Shown: in pieces, positions 15,352 through 23,465 of the stretch
How positions within the stretch are numbered: the stretch's first letter is position 1
Layout: each line of letters opens with the position of its first letter
Assembly (NCBI GenBank): GCA_937907025.1
Contig: CALESJ010000019.1
Span: 1-38,142, forward strand
Direction: 5' to 3'
DNA length: 38,142 nt
DNA from: an uncultured Faecalibacterium sp.
GTDB taxonomy: Bacteria; Bacillota; Clostridia; Oscillospirales; Ruminococcaceae
Made by a program: the position numbers and the translations under genes
The notes under the pieces: generated by a model
Told to the model about the DNA's origin: nothing
Databases searched by the model: none
The model's input: only the letters and a program-made list of their open reading frames with translations

Positions 15352-18029
15352 TATTTCATTTCCTCAGCAGAAACCAAGGGAAGCGTAAACTGGAATGTAG
15401 TCCCGGCTGGCATATGGTCCAGTACATCAATTTTTCCCCCGTGCATGGCGACAATAGATTGGCATAGATTGAGCCCAAGCCCCAGACCTCTTTGACAATC
15501 CGCTTTCCCTTGCCCGGCAGTGTAGAACAAATCAAACAAGTGCCTTTTTGCATCATTCGGAATTCCCGGGCCATCATCGGTGACGCTTATCTGCACAACA
15601 TTTCCTTTCTTTATGGCACTCAGTTCAATATTTGATTCCTTAGGCGTGTACTGAATTGCGTTGTTCATAATATTGATGATGACGCGCTGAATCAGTCTTG
15701 CGTTCATAGCAGCCATGAGTGTGGCATCTTCCAAATGGACAGATATGTGATGTTCTGCAGCTCTGCGATCCAGATGTGCAACTACACTCTGGAAAAGATC
15801 TTCGATCAGTTCCGGACTCATTTTGAAGGATTCCTTATCTGTTTCCAGATGAGTGGCTACCAACAGATTTTCTGTCATGTTAATCAGCCAGTTTGTATCG
15901 TCATAAATTGCCGTGTACAGCTTTTTCCTGATTGCCGGATCAAGTTCAGACTCTTCTTGCATCAGCATATCGGCACTGCCGCTGATGTTTGTGAGCGGTG
16001 TACGTAAATCATGAGAGACTGCTCGAAGCAAATTGGCTTGCAGCCGCTCTTTTTGTGTCTGAAGCGCTGCTTTATTTCGTTCTTCCTGCAGCCGGATACG
16101 TTCCTGGCTGAGACCGCATTCACTTAATATGGCAATCATAAGGTTTTTTTCGAATGCGTCCGGGATGGAATAACCTGCAATGGGAATTCCAACAATCCCC
16201 ATTACTCCCTGCGTTCCCCGGACAGACAGGAAAAGCCATTTAGAGTCCGGCAGTGTGTTTGTGGTTGCACCCGCGTGCTTGTTGTTTCTTTGTACCCATT
16301 TGGCCACCCCGATTTCTTCGGAACCCAATTCCATCAAAATATTCTGTTCATCGGACGGTTCTACCCGAAACGCCAATTCCTTTTCCGTTCCACTTAGAGC
16401 ATAGAGAACAGGTCGGTCAAAAAGCCGATTTAATTGTTCCGCAGTCAACCGAAGGCAATCCCATTCAGTCCGCCCTTTTTGCAGTTTCTGACTGCTTCCC
16501 AAAAGCAGTTCCGTATAGTAGCTTTTTTGTGCCGCCAAACGGGCCTGTGCTTTTACGCGACTGGCCAATGAGCTTGCAATCACGCTGGAGAAAAGCATAA
16601 TGAGAAATGTAACAGGGTAGCTGGGATCGTTGGCTTGAAAGGTAAAACGAGGTTCTGTAAAAAGAAAATTGAAAGCGGCAACACTGAGGAGAGAATCAAT
16701 TGCGCCATAAAAGTGACCATTTGTCCAAACCGCCGTAATAAGAACTCCCAAGATGTAAACCGTAATGATGTTTGATTCGCTGAATCCAGCGTAATAAAAG
16801 CCAAATCCCGCAAGGGAGGAAAGCAGTAAAGAGGCCAGCATAATGCCTGTGTCTTTCCATGTAAAGCGTGTTTTTGGAACATGAAGCTTTCCAAGAGGCT
16901 TTTTATATAGCGGTTGGTGATCCGGAATAATGTATACATCCAGATCTGTTAGTTCAATCAGACGATCAGCCAGACTCTTTTTCCCTGTAATAGGGTTTTG
17001 CTTATGGTTGATGCGCCCCATAACGATTTTTGTCACGCCGCTGACACGGGCATATTCCGCAATCTGTACGGCGGGTTCCGTTCCATATACCGTAGAAATC
17101 TGTGCGCCCAGCTGCTCCGCGAGACGCAGATTACTACGCAGGCGCTTCAGGTTTTCGCCGGATAATTCTTTTGTTTCCGGTGTCTGCACAAAGAGCGCTG
17201 TAAAACCGCTGTGAAAGGCTTCCGCCATTCGTGCAGCGGTTCGGATCACTTTCGCATTGGAAGGTGCAGACGAAAGACAGATCAAAATGTGTTCCCCGGC
17301 TTTCGCGCTCTTTTCCTTACCTTCCTGCAGCGCCGCGCGGTTCAGCTGATCCGCAGTACGCCGCATAGCGATCTCACGCAGGGCAGCCAAATTTTCGGTG
17401 GTAAAAAAGTTTTGGAGGGCCTGTTTTGCTTGGCGCTCCCGGTACACTTTTCCCATCTGGAGGCGTTTCACCAACTCATCAGGCTCAATATCCACCAGTT
17501 CAACCTGATTGGCCCGGTCAAAAATATGATCCGGGATTCGCTCATTGACCGCAATGCCTGTGATGGAGGACACCAAATCGTTCAACGACTCCAAATGCTG
17601 CACATTCACCGTGGTATAGACGTTGATCCCAGCCTGGAGTAGTTCTTCTACATCCTGATACCGCTTTGTGTGTCGGCACCCTTGGGCATTATTGTGGGCC
17701 AATTCGTCTACCAGAATGAGTTGTGGTTTCCTCTGCAACGCTCGGTCCAGATCAAACTCTTTCAGCTTAATTCCGCGATAGTCAATCTCTTTGCAAGGTA
17801 AACTCTCCAGCCCATCCAAGAGCGCCAATGTATCTGGTCTGGCATGGGGCTCCACATAGCCCACCACAACATCCATGCCCTCTTTTTGCGCCTGATGGGC
17901 TGCCTCGAGCATGGCATAGGTCTTGCCTACACCTGCTGCATAGCCAAAAAAAATTTTTAGCTTTCCGGTAAGGAGTGTGCTGTCTGCACCTATCTCAACA
18001 CCTGACCTTGTCTGCTGTATCTTCTCCAT
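15348..18029 (-). CDS. kdpD: KdpD sensor kinase, copy 2 (upstream of kdpFABC)
   Basis: A complete 893-residue KdpD from ATG 18029 with AGGAG ten bases upstream. Domains in order: P-loop KdpD domain (GVGKT near residues 33-37, LILVDELAH near 103-111), universal-stress-protein domain (about 245-370), four membrane helices (about 395-500), GAF-like part, HisKA with His673 in SHDLRTPL, and HATPase with DDGPGI and GLGLNL. It is clearly diverged from copy 1 at 3269-5914 over its full length, so this is not a recent duplication. There is no kdpE beside it, so it probably signals to the KdpE at 2572-3276. It precedes the kdp structural genes by 124 bases. Confidence 0.94.
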   Translation of the reverse strand: MEKIQQTRSGVEIGADSTLLTGKLKIFFGYAAGVGKTYAMLEAAHQAQKEGMDVVVGYVEPHARPDTLALLDGLESLPCKEIDYRGIKLKEFDLDRALQRKPQLILVDELAHNNAQGCRHTKRYQDVEELLQAGINVYTTVNVQHLESLNDLVSSITGIAVNERIPDHIFDRANQVELVDIEPDELVKRLQMGKVYRERQAKQALQNFFTTENLAALREIAMRRTADQLNRAALQEGKEKSAKAGEHILICLSSAPSNAKVIRTAARMAEAFHSGFTALFVQTPETKELSGENLKRLRSNLRLAEQLGAQISTVYGTEPAVQIAEYARVSGVTKIVMGRINHKQNPITGKKSLADRLIELTDLDVYIIPDHQPLYKKPLGKLHVPKTRFTWKDTGIMLASLLLSSLAGFGFYYAGFSESNIITVYILGVLITAVWTNGHFYGAIDSLLSVAAFNFLFTEPRFTFQANDPSYPVTFLIMLFSSVIASSLASRVKAQARLAAQKSYYTELLLGSSQKLQKGRTEWDCLRLTAEQLNRLFDRPVLYALSGTEKELAFRVEPSDEQNILMELGSEEIGVAKWVQRNNKHAGATTNTLPDSKWLFLSVRGTQGVMGIVGIPIAGYSIPDAFEKNLMIAILSECGLSQERIRLQEERNKAALQTQKERLQANLLRAVSHDLRTPLTNISGSADMLMQEESELDPAIRKKLYTAIYDDTNWLINMTENLLVATHLETDKESFKMSPELIEDLFQSVVAHLDRRAAEHHISVHLEDATLMAAMNARLIQRVIINIMNNAIQYTPKESNIELSAIKKGNVVQISVTDDGPGIPNDAKRHLFDLFYTAGQGKADCQRGLGLGLNLCQSIVAMHGGKIDVLDHMPAGTTFQFTLPLVSAEEMKY

Positions 18030-18094
18030 ATGTATCTTCTCCTACAATATCGGCCTGTGGTATACATGAGTGTTTATATCTTACCATGCGGAAT

Positions 18095-18142
18095 ACTATA
18101 AAATAATAAGAGATTGCCTAAACGTATTAAGATCAAATAAAG
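18095..18142 (-). promoter_or_regulatory. Candidate KdpE operator and promoter for kdpD2
   Basis: Minus strand shows CTTTAT and CTTAAT 11 bases apart (plus-strand 18125-18142), the same layout as at the ktrB and kdp promoters. A -10-like TATAGT lies at 18095-18100 without a clear -35. This would make kdpD2 part of its own regulon. Confidence 0.45.
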
Positions 18143-18158
18143 ATATATACAAATAAAA

Positions 18159-18195
18159 CAAGCCGAATGGCTGTTTCAAACAGCATTCGGCTTGT
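18159..18195 (-). terminator. Terminator upstream of kdpD2
   Basis: Strong inverted repeat, CAAGCCGAAT and GCTGTTT paired with AAACAGC and ATTCGGCTTG, one bulged base, minimal loop. On the minus strand it is followed by TTTTATTTG, so it should stop transcripts arriving from the broken XRE and GNAT genes before they enter kdpD2. Confidence 0.75.
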
Positions 18196-18345
18196 GAAAT
18201 AGATGAGAAAAACAATATTGGATTGAACTATCAATAAGGCATTGGTGTGAATTACTTTAGAACTCTGTCATGACAGCAAAAAGACATTTCCATCTTAGAG
18301 AAATATTATAAGCGTGGGTTTGTGGTATCTTTAACTATGGGAAAC
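18196..18345. other. AT-rich stretch without genes; end of the island
   Basis: No coding sequence is visible. It holds the palindrome CTGTCATGACAG (18265-18276) and, at its right edge, GGGAAAC-TCCG-GTTTCCC (18339-18356), which is partly XRE coding sequence. Base composition changes from AT-rich to GC-rich near 18,340, where the XRE reading frame breaks. This is the likely boundary of the acquired region. Confidence 0.5.
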
Positions 18346-18474
18346 TCCGGTTTCCCACTTGCTCACCGCCGGAGCCGATACGCCCACCCGGTCGGCCAGC
18401 TGTTCCTGGGTCCAGCCTTTGGCTTTGCGAAAGGCCGCAATTCGGCTGCCCAGGGTTTCCGTTGTGATTTCCAT
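18331..18474 (-). pseudogene. Truncated XRE-family HTH regulator
   Basis: Forty-seven residues from ATG 18474 make an almost complete Cro/C1 helix-turn-helix: LGSRIAAFRKAKGWTQEQLA, then VGVSAPAVSKWETG. The frame ends five residues later in VSHS, where intact relatives continue with a PD-type motif and a further domain. GC-rich coding sequence gives way to AT-rich DNA at exactly this point. The rest of the gene is missing from the window. The most likely cause is insertion or deletion at about 18,340. The short product might still bind DNA, but a lone HTH of this kind is usually not stable. Confidence 0.7.
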
Positions 18475-18598
18475 CGTTCTGAACCTCGCTTTTTCTGGTT
18501 TCAGCACCCGGGTGTCTGTACCTGTATTGTACCGCAGCCGCGGCGGTTTCCACAAGCGAGGGCCCTTCAACCGCAGGGCAGGTTTTATTAACCGGTGT

Positions 18599-19021
18599 TC
18601 AGGTCCCGGCCGTCAGGAACAGCTGCATACCGTATCCGGCGCGGTCATTGGGGATGGCGGCAAAACCGAAGGAGGCATAAAAAGGTTCCTTGCCTTCGGC
18701 GGAAACCAGAGTGATGGAACAGCGCTCCCCCGGGGTCAGGTCCTGCCGGACCCGGTCCAGCAGCGTCTGGACCATCCGGCGGCCAATGCCGTGCTGCTGT
18801 GCAGAGGGCACCACCGCCACATCACAGAGAAAATAGTAAATCCCGTCCCCGATCAGCCGGGCCATGCCGACGGGCTTTCCCGCTTCCCGGGCCACGATGC
18901 TGTAACGGGTAGCAGGGATGGCCTGCTCCAGACGGGAAAGAGGGTAGGCGTTCCAACCCACGGCGGTGCGGATGGTATTCATAATTCCCGGCGTCAGAGC
19001 GTTTTCCTCATAGATGGTCAT
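18599..19021 (-). CDS. GNAT family N-acetyltransferase
   Basis: A 140-residue single-domain GNAT. Motif A is visible as VAVVPSAQQHGIGRRMVQTLL (split around the acetyl-CoA pyrophosphate loop QQHGIG), preceded by GMARLIGDG and a Cys-Asp strand, and followed by FYASFGF, the usual end of the fold. It transfers an acetyl group from acetyl-CoA to an unknown amine. ATG 19021 is preceded by AGGGAGG. It is followed 124 bases downstream by the broken XRE gene. Substrate cannot be predicted. Confidence 0.88.
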   Translation of the reverse strand: MTIYEENALTPGIMNTIRTAVGWNAYPLSRLEQAIPATRYSIVAREAGKPVGMARLIGDGIYYFLCDVAVVPSAQQHGIGRRMVQTLLDRVRQDLTPGERCSITLVSAEGKEPFYASFGFAAIPNDRAGYGMQLFLTAGT

Positions 19022-19138
19022 GGTGCGAGCCTCCCTATCCTTACTCGAAAATACAGCGGCCCGGCGCGGGCCGTTCTGCTTACAGCATAAAACGGCAGAA
19101 AACAGCTGTCAATGCAAAACTGCGGTCCGGGCCCTTCG

Positions 19139-19167
19139 TTGACGTAGCGGCGGCAAGACCGTATAAT
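19139..19167 (+). promoter_or_regulatory. Sigma-A promoter of the FlaR-like kinase operon
   Basis: TTGACG at 19139-19144 and TATAAT at 19162-19167 with a 17-base spacer, 39 bases before the start codon at 19207. A near-consensus housekeeping promoter. Confidence 0.8.
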
Positions 19168-19206
19168 GGATTCTGTTCGACGCCAACGCACAAGGGAGGG
19201 TCCAAA

Positions 19207-19713
19207 ATGGAAAAAGTGCTGGTCATCGGCTGCCCCGGCGGCGGGAAAAGCACCTTTGCCCGGGCGCTGCGGGAGAAAACCGGGCTGCCGCTGGTCTATC
19301 TGGACCGGATCTGGCATAAACCGGATGGGACCCAGGTGTTCCGGCAGACCTTTGATGCCAGGCTGGAAGAATGTCTGGCCGGGGACCGCTGGATCATCGA
19401 TGGAAACTATCTGCGCACCATGGAACGCCGTCTGCAGGCCTGCGACACCGTGTTCCTGCTGGACTATCCGCTGGAAGTCTGCCTGGCCGGAGCGGCGGCC
19501 CGTGTGGGCAAACCTCACGAGGACCTGCCCTGGGTCGAGCGGGAGTTCGACCCGGAATTCCGGCAATGGATCGAGGAGTTCCCCCAAAAGCAGCTGCCGG
19601 TCATTCGGGAACTGCTGGAAAAATACCGGCCGGGACGCACCATCCGGGTTTTCCATACCCGGGCTGAGGCAGATGCCTGGCTGGCCGGGCAAATACAGGG
19701 GGACAACAGATGA
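19207..19713 (+). CDS. FlaR/adenylate-kinase-like P-loop protein
   Basis: A 168-residue P-loop kinase-like protein. Walker A GCPGGGKST at residues 8-16, then LDRIWHKPDG, a lid-like stretch, RWIIDGNY and FLLDYPLEVCLAGAAAR. These are the features of the DNA-topology-modulation/FlaR family, related to adenylate and shikimate kinases. The true substrate is unknown. ATG 19207 follows GGGAGGG. The stop overlaps the start of the next gene (ATGA), so the two form an operon. Confidence 0.85.
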   Translation: MEKVLVIGCPGGGKSTFARALREKTGLPLVYLDRIWHKPDGTQVFRQTFDARLEECLAGDRWIIDGNYLRTMERRLQACDTVFLLDYPLEVCLAGAAARVGKPHEDLPWVEREFDPEFRQWIEEFPQKQLPVIRELLEKYRPGRTIRVFHTRAEADAWLAGQIQGDNR

Positions 19714-20435
19714 AACAGGCAAAAATCACGAAAACACAAAAGCTTTTGCGGGGGCTGGGCATCCTGCTGGCGGTGCTGGTACTGCTGGCGGGGGCCTTCT
19801 TCTGGTATGTGTCCGACTACTACCGGGCCGAGGATGTGGCCCTGGCCGTGATGAACGACGGCAGCAACATCACGGTGCAGGACAACCTGACCGTGCTGGC
19901 GCCGTCGGTGCCGGGGGATACGGCGCTCATCTTTTACCCCGGCGCCAAGGTGGAGGCCCAGGCATACCTGCCGCTTCTGGACAGTCTGCGGCAGACCGGC
20001 CTGACCTGCATTCTGGTGGATATGCCCTTCCATATGGCCATTTTTGACGCGGACGCCGCCCAGGACGTGATGGCGCAGTTTCCGCAGTACAGCCACTGGT
20101 ACATCGCCGGGCATTCCATGGGCGGGGCCATGGCTTCTCAGTTCGCCGCAAATCATCCCGACGAGGTGGACGGCCTGATTCTGCTGGGAGCCTACATCTA
20201 CGGCGATTATCCGCCCGCTGACACCCTGACCGTTTACGGTTCGCTGAACCAGAGTGTGGAGGATAAACTGGACTACACCGAGAATGTGGTGGAGATCCAG
20301 GGCGGCAACCATGCCCAGTTCGGCAACTACGGCCCCCAGAAAGGGGACGCCCCGGCCACCATCTCCGCCGAAGAACAGCAGGCGCAGACGGTGGAGGCCG
20401 TTACAAAATTTATCCGGCAGCGGCAGGCTGCCTGA
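19710..20435 (+). CDS. Membrane-anchored alpha/beta hydrolase
   Basis: A 241-residue protein with an N-terminal membrane anchor (residues about 15-33, GILLAVLVLLAGAFFWYV) and an extracytoplasmic alpha/beta-hydrolase domain. The nucleophile elbow is GHSMGG (Ser about 135), an acid is likely near the later strand, and the catalytic His lies in GGNHAQFGNYG. Substrate unknown; the family includes small-ester hydrolases. It is translationally coupled to the upstream kinase and followed by a terminator. Confidence 0.88.
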   Translation: MKQAKITKTQKLLRGLGILLAVLVLLAGAFFWYVSDYYRAEDVALAVMNDGSNITVQDNLTVLAPSVPGDTALIFYPGAKVEAQAYLPLLDSLRQTGLTCILVDMPFHMAIFDADAAQDVMAQFPQYSHWYIAGHSMGGAMASQFAANHPDEVDGLILLGAYIYGDYPPADTLTVYGSLNQSVEDKLDYTENVVEIQGGNHAQFGNYGPQKGDAPATISAEEQQAQTVEAVTKFIRQRQAA

Positions 20436-20439
20436 ATGC

Positions 20440-20494
20440 AAAAAGCTCCCGCATCTTCTACCATGAGCACCATGGGAAGATGCGGGAGCTTTTT
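20440..20494. terminator. Bidirectional terminator between hydrolase and flavin reductase
   Basis: Perfect inverted repeat of 18 bases, AAAAAGCTCCCGCATCTT and its complement ending in TTTTT, around a 19-base loop. It serves the plus-strand hydrolase operon and the minus-strand flavin reductase. Confidence 0.9.
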
Positions 20495-20576
20495 GTATGA
20501 TTGCGGGACAAAAACGGTTTATCTCCCCGCTGCGGCCGCAGTACGGCGCCCGGGCCGAGAAATCTGCATCAAGCGG

Positions 20577-21137
20577 TTATTTCAGCGCAGCGCCGTCGTG
20601 AAAGGCGTTGCCCGCCTTTTCGCCCAGCTTGCGGTAGGCGTTGTGGATGGGGTCAAAGGTGATGGGCTGCAGCTTGTCCGGGTCGATCTTGCCGGCGTCG
20701 TCCAGCACCGATTCGTCGGCGCTCACATTGACGATCTCCCCCACCAGGCGGCAGGTTTCGGGGTCATAGCTGACCAGACGGCATTCCACAGCCATGGGCA
20801 GCTCGTCGATAAGGGGTGCGTCCACAAATTCCGACTTGGTGGTGTGCCAGCCGGTTTTGGCCAGCTTGTCGGCCACGTTGTTGCCGGAAGCCATGCCCAC
20901 ATAGTCGCAGGGCACCACCTGGGCGGCGGTGGCCATGCTGACCGTGAAGGCTTTGCGGGCCAGAATGTTGGCGGTGGTCTTGTGCCCGGCACTCAGGCAC
21001 ATGGACAGCTGGGTGTCATCACTGATGCCGCCCCACGCCGCATTCATGGCATCGGGGGTGCCGTCCTCCCCGTAGGTGGCAATGATAAAAACCGGCTGGG
21101 GATAGGTCCAGGGTTTGGCTCCAAAATTCTTACGCAT
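20577..21137 (-). CDS. Flavin reductase family protein (FMN-binding split barrel)
   Basis: A 186-residue protein, start ATG 21137 after AAGGAGG. The split-barrel pattern is clear: PVFIIATYGEDGTPDAMNAAWGG (FMN-binding strand pair, here shortened), LSMCLSAGHKTTANI, FTVSMA, GMASGNNVADKLAKTGW, then a long C-terminal strand pair ECRLVSYDPETCRLVGEIV. Such proteins bind FMN and reduce flavins or act as flavoredoxins. An extended -10 (TGT-TACAAT) lies at 21210-21215. Electron partner unknown. Confidence 0.88.
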   Translation of the reverse strand: MRKNFGAKPWTYPQPVFIIATYGEDGTPDAMNAAWGGISDDTQLSMCLSAGHKTTANILARKAFTVSMATAAQVVPCDYVGMASGNNVADKLAKTGWHTTKSEFVDAPLIDELPMAVECRLVSYDPETCRLVGEIVNVSADESVLDDAGKIDPDKLQPITFDPIHNAYRKLGEKAGNAFHDGAALK

Positions 21138-21235
21138 GGCAAAAACCTCCTTGTGCCGCACCGGCGCCCGGCGGTTCCGGGCGGAGAAAACACGGCTGTT
21201 TCTTCTTTTATTGTAACACACGGTGCAACGGGGGT

Positions 21236-23314
21236 TCACACCCAGTAGATGGCCACCTCGGCATTTTCAAAGACAGGGTGCTTGCCCGGCGGCAGGCTGC
21301 CCGGCCAGCGCCTGGCCCATACCAGGCAGGTGACGCCCTCGGCCCGGCAAAGGCTTTCCCGCACATCGGCGGGGGTGGCAGCGTCGAATACCTCTGCAAT
21401 CACCGCCCGGCGGTGTTCCACCATATCGGCGGGTACGCCCATATTGCTCATGGCATAGGTCCAGCCCTCCATGTAGCACTGTACGCCGGAAAAGGCGGTG
21501 TACACGTTGGAGATACCGTCCTGCCCATCCGGGTCAGATGTGGGCAGACCACTGGTGCGGTTGGTCAGAAACACGGTCCCGGCGGGAGCGTGGTTCCGCA
21601 GCCACTGCCCGGCTTCCTCATCACAGGCGGTCACGGCGGCGGGGGTGTACAGTCCGCTGTCCGGCAAACGGGACAGCACAGCGATTCCTTTGCCGCTCAG
21701 GGCCAGCACCATACACAGGGTGGTAAGCAGCCCTGCCGCCCCGGTCGCCAGGGTGATCAGGGGCGGGAACTTGGCACGGCGCAGGCCGGGCAGCTGTTCG
21801 GCGGCCAAAATGCTCATGCAGAGCATGGCAAACAGGGCAAAGTAGACCTGGCTGGAACTTTCGTGGCTGAACAGGTGATAGGCCAGAAAACCGCCCACCG
21901 TACCGGCATGGAGCAGCAGGTGTGCGGCGTCCAGCCGGGGCAGATGCCGCAAAGCCTCCGACAGGCTGTGCCCCCAAAGACAAAACTGAAAGGGACAAAA
22001 GAAAAAGGTATCAATCACCCCGATGAGCACCAGCCACACATACCCCGAAACCGGCAGATGAACGCAAAGCCAGTCGGCCAAAGGCTCCAACCGGGCATAG
22101 GTCAGGGTGTTGCGCAGGCAGAAAATGGAAAACTGCATGCTGGTGTTGGCCCCGGCGGCGTACAAAATGTGGTAGAGCAGCGCAAACAGCCCGGCCAGCA
22201 GGGCGGAAAACAGCACTGCCAGCGGATACCGGGGCTTCTGGAACAACAGCACCAGCACCATGGCCGCCCCGCAGGCGCACAGTGACAGAACGGCTTCGGG
22301 CCCCTTGGCCACCGCAAACAGAGCGAAGGCAGCCAGGCACAGCCCCCACAGCCGGGCCCCGCCCCCGAACCGGGCCCTGGCCAGGCAAGCAAACAGAGCC
22401 AGAAAAATACAGAAAAACACCACCGCCGATGCCTGAGCGTTGATGTTGGAGGTCAGGTGCCGCAGCATGGTGTTGCCAAAGATGCTGTCCCCGGTGCGAA
22501 AGACCTTCCACAAGGACCCGCACTGGAAACAGAACAATACAAATGGTATATACAGCGCATTTATTGACTTTTTGTATATAACGAGCCCCAGCCAATACAG
22601 GGCGGCAATGGCCCCGGCCAGCCAGACCGGCGGCAGAAAAAAGGCAAACAGGTCATAGCAGGACGCCCCGCTGACCAGGGACAGGGCAGCGGTCAGCAGT
22701 TCGGTGAGGTAGTGGTAGGAAAAACGCACCCCCGCAAACCGGATATCCTGGGCGGGAAAGGCTTTGCAGAAGGCTTCGGCATTGCCCACGTTCCACAAAA
22801 GGTCCCGGTCCAGGGACACCGCCCCCGCCGTGGCCGGGTGCGGGTTCACGGCGCTGAAGCTCAGGGCCGAAAACACGCACAGCCCCACCCAAAGCACCAG
22901 CAGCGCCCGGGGAAACCGGGTCTTGCGCGCAGAGCGGAGATTCAGGAACAACCCACCCCGGAACCACAGCAGCACGCACAGCAGAAGGGGCGGACCCAGG
23001 CGTAAAACCAGAGGCTGCCGCAAGACCATGGCCCCCCAATAACAGCCCAACAGCAGGTAGCAGCCGCAGAGCAGGGTGCACAGAGGACGCAGTCCGGGTT
23101 TGTCCGGCACAAGCCTGTCGGCCAGCAGCCGGCCGGGGGCCAGCAGGTACACCAGCAGGCACAGATACACCCGGAACCCGGCAAACAGATCGGCACCACA
23201 CAGGGCATATACGCCCGCGCACAGTCCGCTGCCCGCCAGGAGCACTGCCCCGGTCAGGGCAGTCAGGGACAGTGGGGGAAAACGGCGGACCGAAAGGGCA
23301 GACAAACCGGACAT
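21236..23314 (-). CDS. Large polytopic membrane protein, GT-C glycosyltransferase-like
   Basis: A 692-residue protein from ATG 23314 (AAGGAG 11 bases upstream). About 12-14 membrane helices are followed by a soluble C-terminal domain from about residue 560. The first large loop after helices 5-6 holds LDRDLLWNVGNAEAF and SYHYLTEL, acidic and aromatic motifs of the type found in GT-C enzymes that use polyprenyl-linked sugars. The C-terminal domain has short motifs such as VFLTNRTSGLP and CYMEGWTYAM. No known family name is certain and no cell-wall genes are nearby. Alternatives include an O-antigen-ligase-like or uncharacterised membrane protein. Confidence 0.7.
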   Translation of the reverse strand: MSGLSALSVRRFPPLSLTALTGAVLLAGSGLCAGVYALCGADLFAGFRVYLCLLVYLLAPGRLLADRLVPDKPGLRPLCTLLCGCYLLLGCYWGAMVLRQPLVLRLGPPLLLCVLLWFRGGLFLNLRSARKTRFPRALLVLWVGLCVFSALSFSAVNPHPATAGAVSLDRDLLWNVGNAEAFCKAFPAQDIRFAGVRFSYHYLTELLTAALSLVSGASCYDLFAFFLPPVWLAGAIAALYWLGLVIYKKSINALYIPFVLFCFQCGSLWKVFRTGDSIFGNTMLRHLTSNINAQASAVVFFCIFLALFACLARARFGGGARLWGLCLAAFALFAVAKGPEAVLSLCACGAAMVLVLLFQKPRYPLAVLFSALLAGLFALLYHILYAAGANTSMQFSIFCLRNTLTYARLEPLADWLCVHLPVSGYVWLVLIGVIDTFFFCPFQFCLWGHSLSEALRHLPRLDAAHLLLHAGTVGGFLAYHLFSHESSSQVYFALFAMLCMSILAAEQLPGLRRAKFPPLITLATGAAGLLTTLCMVLALSGKGIAVLSRLPDSGLYTPAAVTACDEEAGQWLRNHAPAGTVFLTNRTSGLPTSDPDGQDGISNVYTAFSGVQCYMEGWTYAMSNMGVPADMVEHRRAVIAEVFDAATPADVRESLCRAEGVTCLVWARRWPGSLPPGKHPVFENAEVAIYWV

Positions 23315-23390
23315 GAAACAACACACTCCTTTTCCCTTATCAGGATAGCGTGCCCATGTTTCGGTTTCCTTTAGAAAACGAAATAGGCAA

Positions 23391-23435
23391 AAAAGAGCGC
23401 CCCCGCGGGCCTTTCGGCCGGCGGGGGCGCAGCAG
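23391..23435 (-). terminator. Terminator of the oleate hydratase gene
   Basis: GC-rich hairpin (GCGCCCCCGC...GCGGGGGCGC with a GGCC/GGCC inner stem and GAAA-type loop) followed on the minus strand by CTCTTTTTTG, about 30 bases after the stop codon at 23466. Confidence 0.88.
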
Positions 23436-23465
23436 GAGAAAAAATGGAGCAAGAAATGGGGAATG

